64,000 nucleotides of DNA from contig JAURVB010003422.1 of assembly GCA_033002965.1 (NCBI GenBank), positions 1 through 64,000 on the forward strand, given 5' to 3'. The position numbers and the translations under genes were made by a program. This DNA comes from Piper betle (Eukaryota > Streptophyta > Magnoliopsida > Piperales > Piperaceae). Below are positions 37,362 through 50,315 of this stretch, piece after piece (within the stretch, counting starts at the first letter, position 1; every line of letters starts with the position of its first letter). The notes beneath the pieces were generated by a model, which saw only the letters and a program-made list of their open reading frames with translations, had not been told where the DNA came from and did not search any database.

Positions 37362-39540
37362 ATGGCCACACCCACAGAAAATATGTCACAAGTGCCCCAA
37401 GTAGATCAGAAGAATAAAGAATCAACTCTAGAAGAAGAAAATCAACATAAAAATAAAGAAAAGAGAAAAAGAACATCGAAAGCGTGGAAGGAATTTTCGA
37501 GTGTTATTATTGACAAAAAGGAGTATAATCAATGTAAGCATTGTCAGAAGAAGTACTTGAAGTCTACGAGTGGTTGTACTACACAATTGAATCGGCATTT
37601 GATAACATGCCCAAAAAATAAGAAATCAAAAGGTCAACAAGAACTTGCAATTGTTCCAGTATTGCCTAGTCAAGATGAGGATTTAGAATTTGCAAGTGTG
37701 ACTACTTATAAGTATGATAAGGAAAGGGTGAGAAAAATTTTATCCATCTTGATCATTGTGGATGAAAGACCTTTTCGATCAGTTGAGAGCAAGTTATTCA
37801 ACATGTTGTGTATGGCTCTTAACCCAAGACATCAGAAAATCTCTCGACACACTATAAGGAATGATTGCATCAAATTGTATCAAGAAGAAAAAAGGTTTTG
37901 AAGAATATGTTGAGAGAAATAGAGAGTGTTTGTTTTACATGTGATACTTGGACATCTGGGCAAACCAAGTCATATTTGAGTTTCACAGTGCATTATGTGG
38001 ATGCAGATTGGAAGCTACACAAGAAGATTCTTAATTTTTGTCATTTCCTCCTCCTCATACTGGTTATGCAATGGCAAATTTGGTAAGTGAGTTGATGATG
38101 GATTGGGGGCTTGAAGATAAATTTTTCACCTTAACATTGGACAATGCATCTGCCAATGATAGCATGGTAACACTTCTTAAAGATAGTTTTCCTTCTAATG
38201 CAAAGTTTACCATTAGATGCAATGTTTTCCATGTTAGGTGTTCAGCTCATATTCTTAATTTAATTGTTCAAGCTGGCTTGGTACACGTGAAAGGAGTTAT
38301 TGAAAATGTTCGTGAGTCAATTAAATATATCAAGGGATCTACATCTAGAATGAAAGATTTTGACACTTCTTTAGCACATGTTGGCATATCAAGTAAAAGA
38401 GGGCTGAATTTGGATGTGCAAACTCGTTGGAATTCTACTTACTTAATGTTAAGATCTGCAAAAGAGGTAAAACTTGCTTTTAATCATCTAAAAGGTATAG
38501 ATGAAAATTTTAAATGGTGCCCATCTGATATGGATTGGAATAAGTATGATGAGATTGAAGACTTACTTGAAGTATTTTATCAAGCAACTAATGTTTTCTC
38601 TATGAGTAAGTATCCAACAGCAAATCTATTCTTTGCCGTACTTCAAAAAGTGAAAGAGAAGTTAGATTACCTTCATGTTCATGGGCAAGGACATCTTTAT
38701 CAAATGGTTGATAAAATGAAAGACAAATATGACAAGTATTGGGCAGAAAATAGTTTAGTTCTAGCCATTGCATGTGTGCTAGATCCAAGATATAAATTGG
38801 GAAGGGTTGAATTTGTTTTCCGCAAAATTTACCATTCTGAGTCAATTTTTCAAGCTGAAATGAAAAGGGTTGAGGATGCTTTAAAAGGGGTATACAAATT
38901 CTATGAGAACAAATTGAGAAATAGTTTGCATCATGATTACTTTCCTGAAAATGAAAGTGGTGATAAAATGCTCACTGATGAGGAAGAATTTGAAAGATTT
39001 ATGGATTCTCGTGAGCAGTTCCATGTGAATAAATCAGACTTAGATGCATATCTTGAAGAACAAAGAATTAAAGTTAATCATGGAGCTCATTTTGATGTTT
39101 TGGATTATTGGAAAACTGCTTCATTGAAATATAAAACCTTAGGGGCCATGGCAAAGGATATTTTAGCAATTCCACTTTCTTCAGTAGCGTCAGAATGTGC
39201 TTTTAGTACAGGTGGGAGAATTATCAGTGATTATCGTAGCAATTTGAAACCAAACACAATTGAAGCTTTAATTTGTGCTCAAGATTGGCTACGCCCACGA
39301 TATTGTGAAGAGAGCGAAGATGAGGATGACGAGGACTCAGGTAATGAATTATATTGTATATTTTACTCCTAAGCGCTTGCTATTTAATAGTGAATATTGC
39401 ATTTCCTTATTTGTATTGTCATGATTGTATTTTTAAATTATTTCTATATTTTGATGTTATAATACTATTTATGAAGTAAGTTGAAGTGTGACTATATCGT
39501 AATTTTTATATTTAATTTTTCAGATCCAAAAGTGAAATAG
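37362..39540 (+). pseudogene. hAT transposase (BED finger, DDE core, hATC), frameshifted
   Basis: ZBED/RICESLEEPER-like transposase that would bind the element ends and cut and paste it. ATG 37362 starts a lysine-rich N terminus, then a BED zinc finger at residues about 41-83 (C58, C61, H79, C83). Catalytic positions are visible as CDTWTS (about 37940), LDNASAND (about 38140) and SECAFS in the C-terminal hATC dimerisation domain (SSVASECAFSTGGR..LKPNTIEALIC..DWLR, about 39180-39290). The frame shifts once in the A-rich run near 37890 and again near 38045, so the copy is inactive unless these are assembly errors. The last exon is probably joined over an intron at 39341-39523 (GTAATG..TTTTTCAG), giving a short end D-S-D-P-K-V-K and stop at 39540. 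Confidence 0.88.
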
Positions 39541-40064
39541 TGTTCGTTAATATCAAATTCTATTGATTGGTTTTGCATCACACATTCAAACAAAAGGTAT
39601 GTCTAAAATTTTAATATCTACTTTTGATAGTTGTTAACTTGTTATGCCTTTGGTAGTTATTACAAATTTTATTCATTGGGGATGATACTAGAATACATTT
39701 ATTATTTTTACAAAATTTGTTTATTTTTATTTAATTTAATATCTCACAATAAATGATATTTATTAAAAAAAATTTTTCAGGATGAAGGTTGGATAAAAGC
39801 TGTCTAAATATGGATGAAGGCTATAAAATATAAACTTTTGATAGTTTTTTTTCAATTTTGGGTTTATAATTCTAAGCATTTTATCTTTTTGGAAACATAT
39901 ACTATTGAATGGTGTCTTAGGTATTTTGTAAAAAAAATGAAACATGGTTGAAACTTAAAAAAACTTTTTATCATTAAGATAGTTTATATAGACTATTTTT
40001 GTGAATTTCAATCTCTATAACTGAATATTTTTTTCCTAAACGAGTTACTTTCGACCTTATGATC

Positions 40065-40245
40065 GAGTTGGTTTTGAGCTCCCAAACGAACTGGTTTCGA
40101 GCTCCTAAACGAACTGGTTTCGAGCTCCCAAACGAGCTGGTATCGAGCTCCTAAACGAGCTGGTTTCGAGCTCCCAAACGAGCTGGTATCGAGCTCCCAA
40201 ACGAGCTGGTATCGAGCTCCTAAACGAGCTGATCTCGAGCTCATT
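40065..40245. repeat. Subterminal 23-bp tandem array in the hAT element
   Basis: About eight copies of a 23-bp unit of the form GAGCTCCCAAACGAGCTGGT + WTC, near the right end of the element. The repeated CGAGCTC is also spread through both ends and recurs in the 602-bp element at 54845. A likely transposase-binding array. Confidence 0.85.
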
Positions 40246-41187
40246 AAAATTAAACAGTTTAAGCGTATTCGAGCTCGAGTCGAGCTCGAACAGCTTAAAA
40301 ATATTCGAATCGATTTCGAGCATATGTATTCAAAACTCGTTCGATCTCGAGTCGAACACGAACGAGCTTCGAGTTATTCGAGTCGAGTTCGAGCATAAGT
40401 TGAGCTCGGCTCGCTCGCTCGTTTAGCAACCCTAACTTTGTGGTGCCAGTGGTCGTGAGTGGTACGAATGGAAAGCCGGCCGCGAGTCGGTCATGGCCGT
40501 ACTGAATGGGTGGCCAAAGGAGCTCCGGGGTCTCACCGGCGGCGAGCCAAAGTGGTGGCGGCGTTAAAGGTGGAAAACACTGAAAACAGGAGAAAACCTC
40601 AAAATCTATATGGGAAGCTAGGGTTGAGTGGATGTCTCAGATTTTGCCACGTGGTATGATCTGAGCATCCAACGAACTTAGTGGCCTAGTGGGGTCCACC
40701 TATAGGTAAAAACAATATACGTATGGACGAAAAGCTCGGATCAAGTCCGTCCAAAATTAAAACTGACTCAAGTTATAAAAATGACTGTATAGGTGGGAAT
40801 TGAGGTAAGAAGGCTAAATGGGCCTTGAAACCCTAAACGCAATCGAGTTGGACCCCACAGGGCATAATCCGATGGTCCAAAATTTCTATGTTGCATACAA
40901 ATGAAATACCTTGAAAATTCCAAACGAGTACTAAACATTGCAACGGCCTAGATCTAGGCCTAAAATCCTGGCTAACACATACAAACAACCCTGTATACCT
41001 CTATACACACTGATAACTCATGCTCTTATCATCTGCATGTCGAACATAATTAGCCACGGTAACATGCTCATAGGGCCATCTAGGCATTGTTACTTATATT
41101 ATTAATATTGTTTTGCTCGAGCTTGCTCGAATCAACTCGAGACCCAAACTGGATGCTCAAACGGGTAAAACCTTAAAAGGTTTTACA

Positions 41188-42119
41188 ATAGGACTCTTCA
41201 AGCTCGATTCTCTAGCTTGAGCCTATCACAAATTTGAGTTACGATTGTAGGACGGAGTTGGTGGAGTTTATTGGATCCGACCAACTTTGGCCCTTCTAGA
41301 CGATTTCATCTACGGTTTAATAAAATTTCAAGGTTGAGATCCTTTGATAACTGTTGAACACAAAATCCAGAAATTTTATTATATCAGCCCTACCCAGGCC
41401 CTAATATAATATATATACATATGAGTGACATATTTCTCTTTTAAATGTTTCTCTCTCTCTCTCTCTCTTCAAAAATCCTTGCTAGCAGTGAAACTCCAGC
41501 CATGCTGCCTATGACATTTCGGGCATGTGGTTGTTGTGTTATTTATGGTGTTTTAGTAATTTTTCATGGGTGTTGAGACACCTATCTACCAGTAGTGTTT
41601 TACTAGTAGTTATTTTCAGACGGGTAATCAGCTTGTTTGATTATTTACGATTTTCCTATATGTGTATATATATATATATATATAAACGGAGTATCTTGTC
41701 AATTGCTGGAGTATGTGGATAGATTGAGAGGCTGGTGGTGAGGGTGCTGCCTTTTGCTTGTATTTGTGGCCTTTGCATTGTTACTCTTGTATTTTGGGCT
41801 TATGGGTTTATGTATCTAGTGTACTTAGAACTTATGCATTTGGATCGATGGGATTTTTGTATTGTTATGTGGGTTGGTGCTCTAAACTCATTTATAAATG
41901 CATGTTGTGACGAAGTATTGTGGGGGTACTGTGTACCTTAGTATTACTTTACTATTAGCATTGTGCAAGTAGCCCTCAAAGTCCCAAAACAAGATGAGGA
42001 GCATTTAAGGTACGCTAAATGTCTTTTGTTGCAGCCATGTGTCAGCATGATAGACTAGTGTGGACTGGAGGAGCTTTAGGTTCACATTGCATGAAGGGTG
42101 CATGTGTCTGGATATAATA
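41188..42119. other. Repeat-flanking sequence with microsatellites
   Basis: Holds a CT run (about 41450-41468) and a TA run (about 41664-41684). It starts with the right copy of ATAGG. Short open frames are AT-rich and unsupported. It may belong to the same retroelement landscape as family C. Confidence 0.45.
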
Positions 42120-44610
42120 TCCTAGCATTTGTCGATATCTACGTGTTTTAATTTCAGCTTGTAGGTATGCGGAACTAGTAACCACAACCCCTATGTTACG
42201 CGTAATGAGATCATCATCATCTAAGACTAAGTTATTTAATACAAAGGTTGAAACTAAATATAAGAACAGGATTATGCATTTGCATTTTAAAAACTCAACC
42301 TCTTAACTAGAACAGGTGTGCCTTTTCTGTAGTTTGGACTGGTTGCAAAACCCTGGCCATTTGCCTGAAAGGTTTTTAAGTCGGTTCGGTCTTGTCTCAG
42401 ATCGGGTTAGTTGAGTATGACCTTTCTTACCATGGTTTGAGTATGATATGGTGTATGTTTTCCTGACCTTAGCCCCTTCAGTGCTTAGTATGCCCGTTTG
42501 GATGCTACGCACATGGATTTTCTATTTGTGGTTTGATCGAGTCGAGGCTAATTAGATCTTAGGACCATGTCCCTCATGAGTCTTCGTTGCTTGTCGTGTG
42601 TTTGGAACCCCCCTTTTAAGTCCATCCTAACCTGTGGTACCCATGACATAGTTCTCGGGTTGTGCTGACCGCCATGGGTGAAGACCCTCGGTGTGCATGC
42701 ATTGGAACCAGCACAAAGGACCCCTCCTGGCACCCTTGAGATTATACCTGGGCTTGTTAGGGTTTTGGTTCTGGTGCAAAGGAGCTAGCAGAGTGATCTT
42801 CTGCCCAAACCATGCCCCATTTTAGGCCAGGCCACACCTATGATGTCAATGGAGCATTTCATTTGGTCCACCTAAAAACAGGCCAGCGCCCTTGTGCCCT
42901 ACCAACACCTTTGTGTTGACAGTTTCCCCCTTTTCTCTAGACACCTCCTCCCCCACTTTTCACATTTCCACTTCCCTTGCTCCGACCTCCCTTCCCCTTC
43001 TTGGTCAATCCTCTTCCTTCCTTGGACTCTTCTAGCTCCCTTCATGCTCTCCAAGCCTAGCCGAGGCTTAAAGTTGTCGGTCTTGGGGTGGAAAGCCCCA
43101 AGCAACCTCCCTTTGGTTCGTTAGAGCTAAGTTCTCCTCCCCCTTTGCTTGTGTTGTGTTTGGTGCATAATCCACCTAGGTTTTTGCTCATTTTATATTT
43201 TTTTCATGATATTTTCCTTACAGCCGGTTGAGTTAGGAGTAAGTAGGTGCTAGTTTCATAATTTTTACATATGTAGATTAATTGTTTCATATTTTTGAAT
43301 GCTTTATCTAAGGTCATTGATTTTCACAGATTTGGTTGGAAATTCATAACTCCTGTTCTGGATTGCTATTTTGCTTTCTATTTCATTTGTTGCGTTCATG
43401 ACAGCTAGATCTGCTACATTGATGCAATAGAGGGGCCAAACTTGGCGACAGGTTGTAACTTTCAGGGTCCCTATGACCTGGTTCAACATTTCTCCAAGTT
43501 TTATGCCTTCATGTGTGCTTCACCTGTAAATTTATCACACCAAGCTAACCATTTTAATGGCATGAACAAAACTCCTGGTATGCCAACTGTGATATCAGTG
43601 TGCTTTGCCATGATATGAAAATGTGCTCCACGGTGAGATAATTAAAAGTGCTCAATAACATTTGTAAAAATTATGGATGAACTTAATAATTGTATAATAG
43701 AAACTTACAAGTTTTTGTATTAATTAAAAATCATTTAGCTATTTAATTTAATCAGTAACCAGTTGTGTACAAGAACGTATGGTGGAAGCCTAGTTTTCTA
43801 ACTTTAGATGTAAAATTCAAAACCCTAAGCAAATAGTGATGAAATTGCAATAAATTTCTTTCAAACCTTAGGATGTGTCTCGATAACACCATATTAAAAT
43901 TTGGGTGTCTTTGGTGAAGTAGATCTTGTGTTAGTATTTTTCAAAGCCCAATAGGTCCACCAATCTCCATAAACAACTTAGCCAATGCTTACACTTCTTG
44001 AGCCCACTATGGACCAATCACATGGGATTTGGACCTCATATTTTACTGGGCAAAATCCCATGTTATTGGATAATCCTACATATTTACCCATGCTCATTTA
44101 GAGTCTATAAGTTCATAAATGAGACTTAGGAAAATAGGAAAATTGGTGTACGGCCAAGAACACTATTCCTAACGCCTAAGCCCAACAATAGTAGGCCTTG
44201 TTTACCATGTTGGCCTATAGGCAAGAACTTGGTAATTTTTATGACAAACCTTTAGAGTGTCAGAGCCCAATAGTCCAAAGTTCAGCCCATTTGGACACTG
44301 TTTAGTCCATCCAAAAAATTGTTTGATTATGTCCGTTTGATAAAATCCTAAGTTTGGATTTTTCTACTAAGTGTACATAAAACCCTAAACCCTAATTAAG
44401 GTTATCAATCAGGTTTAATACTTCACAAGTAAGATAATTAGGTTATTAAGTTTTGCAAGCCATGAACTTTTACACAAGAATGCACTCAATTGCTAGAATA
44501 GATGCTTTGTTCATTTTTGGTCAGTTTCCTTTGATTTAAGAAACCCTAAATGGTATTTTGAACATGGATTGTAAAACCAAAATATCCACCAAGTGTTATG
44601 ACAAACATCA
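42120..44610 (+). repeat. Family C LTR-like repeat, copy C2
   Basis: Collinear with C1: the GAACCCCCCTTTTAAGTCC block, the C/T-rich leader at about 42900-43060, AAACCTTAGGATGTGTCTCGATAACACC at 43863 against ACCTTAGAATGTGTCCTAATAACATC at 32160, and CCCATTTGGACACTGTTTAG at 44287. It is diverged, with indels. No coding region. Confidence 0.7.
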
Positions 44611-44639
44611 ACTATATTAGATTCATAACATATACATTA

Positions 44640-45140
44640 GATAAGATTACTTTTCTTTCAAGCCAAGTCATATGCTTAGGACAATCCTTCATGATGTAGT
44701 CCTTTGTATAGAAGAAACAACCGGATTCCTTCTTATCATTATAATGGATAGACTTTTTTCCTTTCCCTTTATGCAATCAGCTTTGCTTCTTATTTTTATC
44801 ATCAGTCACCATATGCACATGCTCACCTATATCTTGAATCAATCTCCCTTTCTCTTGAACACATAGGCCAAGAATTTATTTATTGACCATTTTTCTTTCT
44901 GTGGTATAAGTTATTTTGAAAGGATTGTACTTATAGGAGAGAGAATTAAGGCTGAAATGCACCGAAAACGACTCAGGAATCACAATCTCAATAGACTTGA
45001 GATAAGTAGCAATGTTTTTCAATTCCATGATGTGCTTAAGCACATCTCAAATAACGATGAGCTTCATTGATGACAATTTTGTCATTAGGGTACTAGCTAA
45101 TGATTTATTTGAAGTTTCAAACTGTTGATCGATCGCCTTC
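44640..45140 (-). pseudogene. Ty1/copia gag fragment
   Basis: The minus strand encodes a decayed copia capsid: LASTLMTKLSSMKL, then HIMELKNIATYLKS, IPESFSVHFSLNSL.YKYNPFKI and, near 44650-44710, a zinc knuckle CFFYTKDYIMKDCPKH. One Cys of the CCHC set is Y and the His site is changed. Internal stops are present. It faces away from the pol fragment at 47480, so the two are not one simple element. Confidence 0.75.
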
Positions 45141-47479
45141 ATATAAATTATTGACAGGCACACATTCATGAATTGACACACGAATGCTAGTTGTAATGCG
45201 AGACTTAATGAACATTAAGTTCAAGTGAATGATCACTCTTAAAGTTTGAACTATAAACTCTCTTTGAATGCTAGATTCAGTGGGAATAGGAGGCTCATCT
45301 TTGTGAAGAGTAGACAATGTTTGTGTACTCCCAAATGGAAAAAAACTTTCTCCATCTATTTCATGTAATTATGATCATCACTTAATTAGGAAACCTCACA
45401 TTTATCATCCTAAATTATTAAAGATGGAACAACAGTAGTAAACACAATCATGTTTACTTTCACAATTATTGAGGCATATTATATACTAATTTAGAATAGC
45501 ATGCTTGCCAATACATACATACTAAAATAAGTTAGTATTCCATTAAAATTTTCCTGTGACCAAAGATTTTAACAAAATAGATTTGTAATTACGCCAACAA
45601 TAAAACTATAAAAATATTAAATGTAACTCAATGTATGTGGGCTAATTAAGAAACATAATATATTTTCTATTTAACCCAAAATAAATAGAATAATCATAAT
45701 AACCTCCTTGTGTGTAAAGCTATCATCATCATGACATTTAATTACAACTTGATGTCCTAAATTCCATATACTCATGTTATGTATATTTTATGTGATCCAT
45801 ATACTCATTTTATGTGTATTTTATCTTAATTGAAGATGTTGTGGCAACTCTTCATTATAAGCATGTTTAGACAAGCATAACACGTTCAAACAATCTATTA
45901 TGAACATTCAAATACATTCAATATAACGTATAAACAGTTCATACTTGTGCTTGGATAGTATATGAAAAGCTTATGGATAACTTGGATATCATATATACAC
46001 CCTGTACAATTAATGGCAATTGATTTTATTGTCCAGATATGATAAAAATGGGTGTATGGACTACTATATGAACCAAAAGATTTCGGTCAAAGTCCATGTT
46101 CATGACTAAATTATGTATTGTCTATTTAAATTAATTTGATAGTTCATGGTCAATACACTATGTATATGGATGACCACGTAATCATATCTGCCCATCTATA
46201 TGGACCACTTTCATAATATCCATTTACATATAGATAATGGATCGTTCATCCAACATATGGCTCGTAAAAAAATAATAAAGCCCATAAATATTACCCATTA
46301 AAATGAGTGAGAATAATTAACTTTGAAAACATGACTTAAATTTGGGCATTAAATAAGTGATTGCTACATTCTTGTTGAGGTTGATGGAATAAGAACAAAG
46401 CCCACAATAACTAACACTCAAAATAGGCTTTGACTAGTCAGGTCCATAAATATGGAACAAAGTCCCCGATAAATGTTCATGGGCTAGGACTTACACTTAA
46501 ATCTCATACAAGCCAAACTAAAACATAATCAAGGCTAGCAATGTACAGAAAGCCCAATAGTATAACATGAGCGTTAATATGAGCTTTGCTACATATAAAG
46601 GTGTGTGGTCAAGCCCATTCGACCTTTTAAATTATAGCATATAAAAGCTCAAATACATAATAGTTCTAACCCAAATTTAAGAAGAGACCCCAGAAGAGCA
46701 AAAGAACCCAAAGATGAGAAAATTTATCTTTTCCGTCGGGAAATTTATAGGAAAAGAAAAAGGTTGTTCTCACATATAATTTACATAAGAAAATTTTATG
46801 GGTTTCTAATTATAAGAAAACATAATCAAAATTTACACAGAACAACAATTCTCCTCCAAGGTGGGCAAAGAATCAAATATATGGAAAAATGAAACTCCAT
46901 TAAAAGGAGTGCAAAATTTCACTCGTAAAAACTTTTACAGACAAGAAAAAATTTACGGATGATTTTCAATTATAAGAAAACATAATCAAAATTTAGCCCA
47001 TCAGTTACGTGTTTTTGCAACCAGTTTGCCTCTTGGTTTGACTCGACTAGTGTATGATGTGATGGAAATCTATTTTAAAACTAATAGGTTATGTAAGGGC
47101 ATAAAAGTGGTATACTATTTTAACTTAGAAAATAATGCAGAGGCACGAAAATACAAAATAACAATTAAAGTTAACACAAGTTCTCTTAGTGAAAATGGAT
47201 TTAGGATGGATAATTTTACTAGGCTAATAGGTAGCTAATCCTGTTATATTAATCAAGTTACACATAATTATAGTTGATATCATGAGAAAAGAATTTAATT
47301 CTAACATACTTCTCCATCTTATTACAACCTATTGCCCTAGAATCATTTTACATTCCTGTGCAAACCAAACTAGGTTGGTGCATTACAATCAACTTCCTTA
47401 TCTGGATATCTATGATTCTAATGCATTCTTGCAGTTAGAACTATAAACTACTTCACCTATGGACATCATTAGACTACAT
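45141..47479. other. Unassigned AT-rich stretch with a 28-bp direct repeat
   Basis: No gene recognised. Two perfect 28-bp copies beginning AATTATAAGAAAACATAATC lie at 46808-46835 and 46968-46995. The stretch may hold LTR material from the neighbouring copia fragments, which I could not delimit. Confidence 0.45.
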
Positions 47480-48880
47480 ATTCCATGGTCTTGACCGAAT
47501 TCCTGGTGCAATTTAATTTTGAATTATATCATATGGATGTGACAACGACCCTCCTCAATGAAGATCTAGAGGAAGAAGTTTATATGAAACATCCTTAGGG
47601 GTTTCTTCAACTCAAGGTGGGCATCTTGTTTATAAGCTTAAGAAATCAATGTATGGACTCAAGAAGGCCACTTGTCAGTGGTATTTCAAATTACATAATG
47701 CAATCTCTTCATTTAGTTTTGATGAAAATATAAAGGATCAAGTATATACAACAAGATTAGTGAGAGTAAGATTATTTTTCTTGTCTTGTTATATAAAGTG
47801 AAAAAGTTTTTCTCTAAATATTTTGATAAGAAAGATATGGGTGAAGCAATTTATGTCATACATTAAGATTCATAGAGATAGATCTAAAGGTATTTTGGGT
47901 TTGTCTCAAAAAGCCTATAGCAATAAGGTTCTTTAGAGATTTTAAATAAGTACTCATACAACTTCTGTGCCTCCCATTCTCATAGTGAAAGGTGATAGTT
48001 TTAATATGGATCAATGTCTGAAAATAAAATTGAAAGGGAAAAATGAACAATATTCTAAATGGTTCAGTAGTTGGAAGCTTTATATATGCTCAAGCTAGTA
48101 CAAGACTAGACAATTTATTTGCTATTAGAATGTTATAAAGACATTAACGTAATCGTGATATTGAACATTAGAGAGCGGCAAAGAAGGTAATGAGATACCT
48201 TTAAAGAACCAAAGATTACATGCTTACATATATAAGAGTTTTCAATTTGGAGGTTGTTGGATACTAGATTCGGATTTGGATACTAGATTTGGATTATCCT
48301 AGTTACACTGATTCTCGTAAATCCACATCTAGATACATGAACATATTGGCTAGCGATGTATCTTGGAGAAGTGCAAAACAATTTTTAGTGTCTACTTCCA
48401 CTATAGAAGCTGAGTTTGTTTCTTATTTGAGGCTACATCATAGGCTATTAGGTTGAAGAGTTTCATATCTAGGCTTTAAGTAGTTAAGTCAATCTCAAAA
48501 CCATTAAAGAAGTATTGTGATAAATCAGTGACTCTGATCTTGGCTAAAAATAACAAAAGTCAAAGTCAAAGTAAACACACTGAATGCATTAGCGCTGAAT
48601 TTATAATTGCGAATCCTTTGACGAATGGAACACCACCAAAGTTGTTCAAATATAATGTTGTCCATATGGGACTTCTTGAATTTTATGTTTAATATGTATT
48701 GCTATGTATGTAGCAATGTTATGTGATCAAACTCCGATATTTAATTGTCTTCTCATTATGGGTGTCAACATTAAATATTTAACCATAGGAGAACGCTGAA
48801 TTGATGATCGCGGATCCTTTGATGAAAGGTATGCCATCAAAGTTGTTCAAATATCATGTTGCCCATATGGGAATTGTATA
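47480..48880 (+). pseudogene. Ty1/copia reverse transcriptase/RNase H fragment
   Basis: Copia pol C-terminal half in pieces. From 47500 there is HMDVTTTLLNEDLEEEVYMKHP.GF and KSMYGLKKA..QWY (RT palm). From 47750, IIFLVLLYK is joined directly to VKKFFSKYFDKKDMGEAIYVI, so the YVDD catalytic loop is deleted. RNase H parts follow near 48300-48430 (TDSRKSTSRYM, DVSWRSAKQFLVSTSTIEAEFV). The C-terminal ANPLTNGTPPKLFKYNVVHMG occurs at about 48600-48670. A second version (IADPLMKGMPSKLFKYHVAHMG) is at about 48805-48870. Many stops. It is inactive. Confidence 0.85.
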
Positions 48881-49220
48881 ATTCAAGTTTCATATATGAT
48901 GCTATGTACATAGCAATATTATGTGACAAAAATCTGATATTTATTGGTCTTCTTATTATGGATAATACATTAAATTGGAGAACGACAAAATTGTTATATA
49001 TATAAAACATATATGCGTTTAGACCTGAATAAACATTAAGAGCTTATTCATAGAGTTATAAAACAACATTGAAGACTTTTTATGAGTACTTTACATTGTA
49101 ATACATAGAATGTAATATTTAGCTAAAGAAGACTTACCATTATGCTTCATGTATAATATTCTTGTTATAAAGTATTAATATTTTGCATAATATTATATAC
49201 GGTGATTAATGTTCGGACCA

Positions 49221-49440
49221 AGTTGGAAAATGTAAGAATATATTTAACATAATGCCATCCTCACCATAGTTTAAATGTAATTATCACAATATTAAAGTGG
49301 TTAGGTTTTGTAAATAACCACCATTTGTGGTTATTGCTGTAACTCTTTGATGGAAGGAGTCATATATTTCTATTTCATCTTGGGTCCCTGATTTGTTTTT
49401 TACATTCTTTAGATTGCCATCACCGTTAAGGAGAATCGAT
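49221..49440 (+). repeat. Likely start of a copia 3' LTR
   Basis: AGTTGGAAAA followed by TGTAAGAATA at 49231 fits the purine tract and LTR start that usually follow copia pol (CCAAGTGGGAGAATGT). The LTR end was not found; the limit given is nominal. Confidence 0.45.
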
Positions 49441-50315
49441 AATAAGACTTCAAGATCTATTTTGTAGAAATCATCATAGTAGGAGGAGGTATGTTTTGAT
49501 TCATGTAAATATCATATCTTCGTTTGATATACATAAAGCAACATGTATGGTTGGGATTAACAAATTTCCAGAGCCATAAGTAAGGTAAAAATTGGCAAAG
49601 GTCAAATTTATTAAATATAACTGGTAATAGTGATGAATCAAATTCATCAAATAAGAATGAAGAATCATGAAAATTAGGAAAGCATTTGTGAAAGATAACA
49701 ATCAAACATGAATGACACAAATGGTCCCTTCTCTAGGAACAAATGAGGTGTTATGTATAGTTTTAAACTTGGCAATGGGTCGGAGTTACATGGCTATGTG
49801 AAGGTCTGAGCTGAACTTGGTGGAAAACTTGAAAAATATAAAGTCCAGGTGATACCTTGATTGACTCCGTGATCAGCCAACTTGCAGTTTTTAATTAACT
49901 TGACTAAATCTGTGCCGACTCGGAGCTAAGAATGATATTTGGGTAGCCAATTTAATTTGCTCAAAATAAGCTAGTGTTGCTGGCCATCAAACCGTGCAAT
50001 AGGGAACTGCCTTTTTGCCCTTGGAAAACTAAAAATCATATATCTAAATAATGTACCTTTAATTTTTTAAAAAGACTAATTATTCAAGTTTTTTTACGTT
50101 GAAAAAGAGTTACTTATGGACTAATTATATGACCATATTTATAAAATATGTCTAGTTTTATTTTTGAATACATACCTATTTTTAATAATATAAGAAAAAA
50201 AAAATTATGCTATGATGATTCAACTAATCAAATTACAATAATAATAAAAAAAATTACAATCAGTATAAATACTCATTCAATTAGAGTCTTCTATTTCTAA
50301 GATATCAATCATTAT
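49441..50315. other. Unassigned sequence
   Basis: No gene or clear element. AT-rich, with A/T runs near 50060-50250. The last five bases (ATTAT) would be the target duplication of B2 if its other end survived. Confidence 0.4.

Larger units (their letters stand above)
35123..40434 (+). mobile_element. hAT-superfamily DNA transposon, 5.3 kb
   Basis: The ends are inverted repeats: TAGGGGTGCTAATTGAGCGA at the left and the complement of TAGGGTTGCTAAACGAGCGA at the right. The subterminal regions are packed with CGAGCTC and ACTCGA motifs in both directions, the usual transposase-binding pattern of hAT elements. Flanks GACTGTGG (35114-35121) and CTTTGTGG (40436-40443) could be a worn 8-bp duplication with five of eight matches. 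The element interrupts a family B solo LTR. It carries a BED/hATC transposase on the plus strand, preceded by a GC-rich first exon and an AT-rich intron. Confidence 0.9.
32866..41187 (-). mobile_element. Solo LTR of family B (minus strand), split by a hAT element
   Basis: Reads TGTAACACCCC at its low end and TTTTACA at its high end, with the 5-bp target duplication ATAGG at 32861-32865 and 41188-41192. Without the hAT insert it is about 3.0 kb, the size of a family B LTR, and its content matches the LTRs of B1 and B2 in reverse (GGGCTTGTAC.. leader, AT-rich middle, GC-rich end). No internal region is present between the duplications, as expected after LTR-LTR recombination. It sits in or next to family C repeat. 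Confidence 0.9.

Noticed and set aside
40008..40323. Minus-strand frames with repeated ARLGARYQLVWE units
   Set aside because: They are translations of the 23-bp subterminal array; the period is not a multiple of three over three frames, so any frame looks repetitive.
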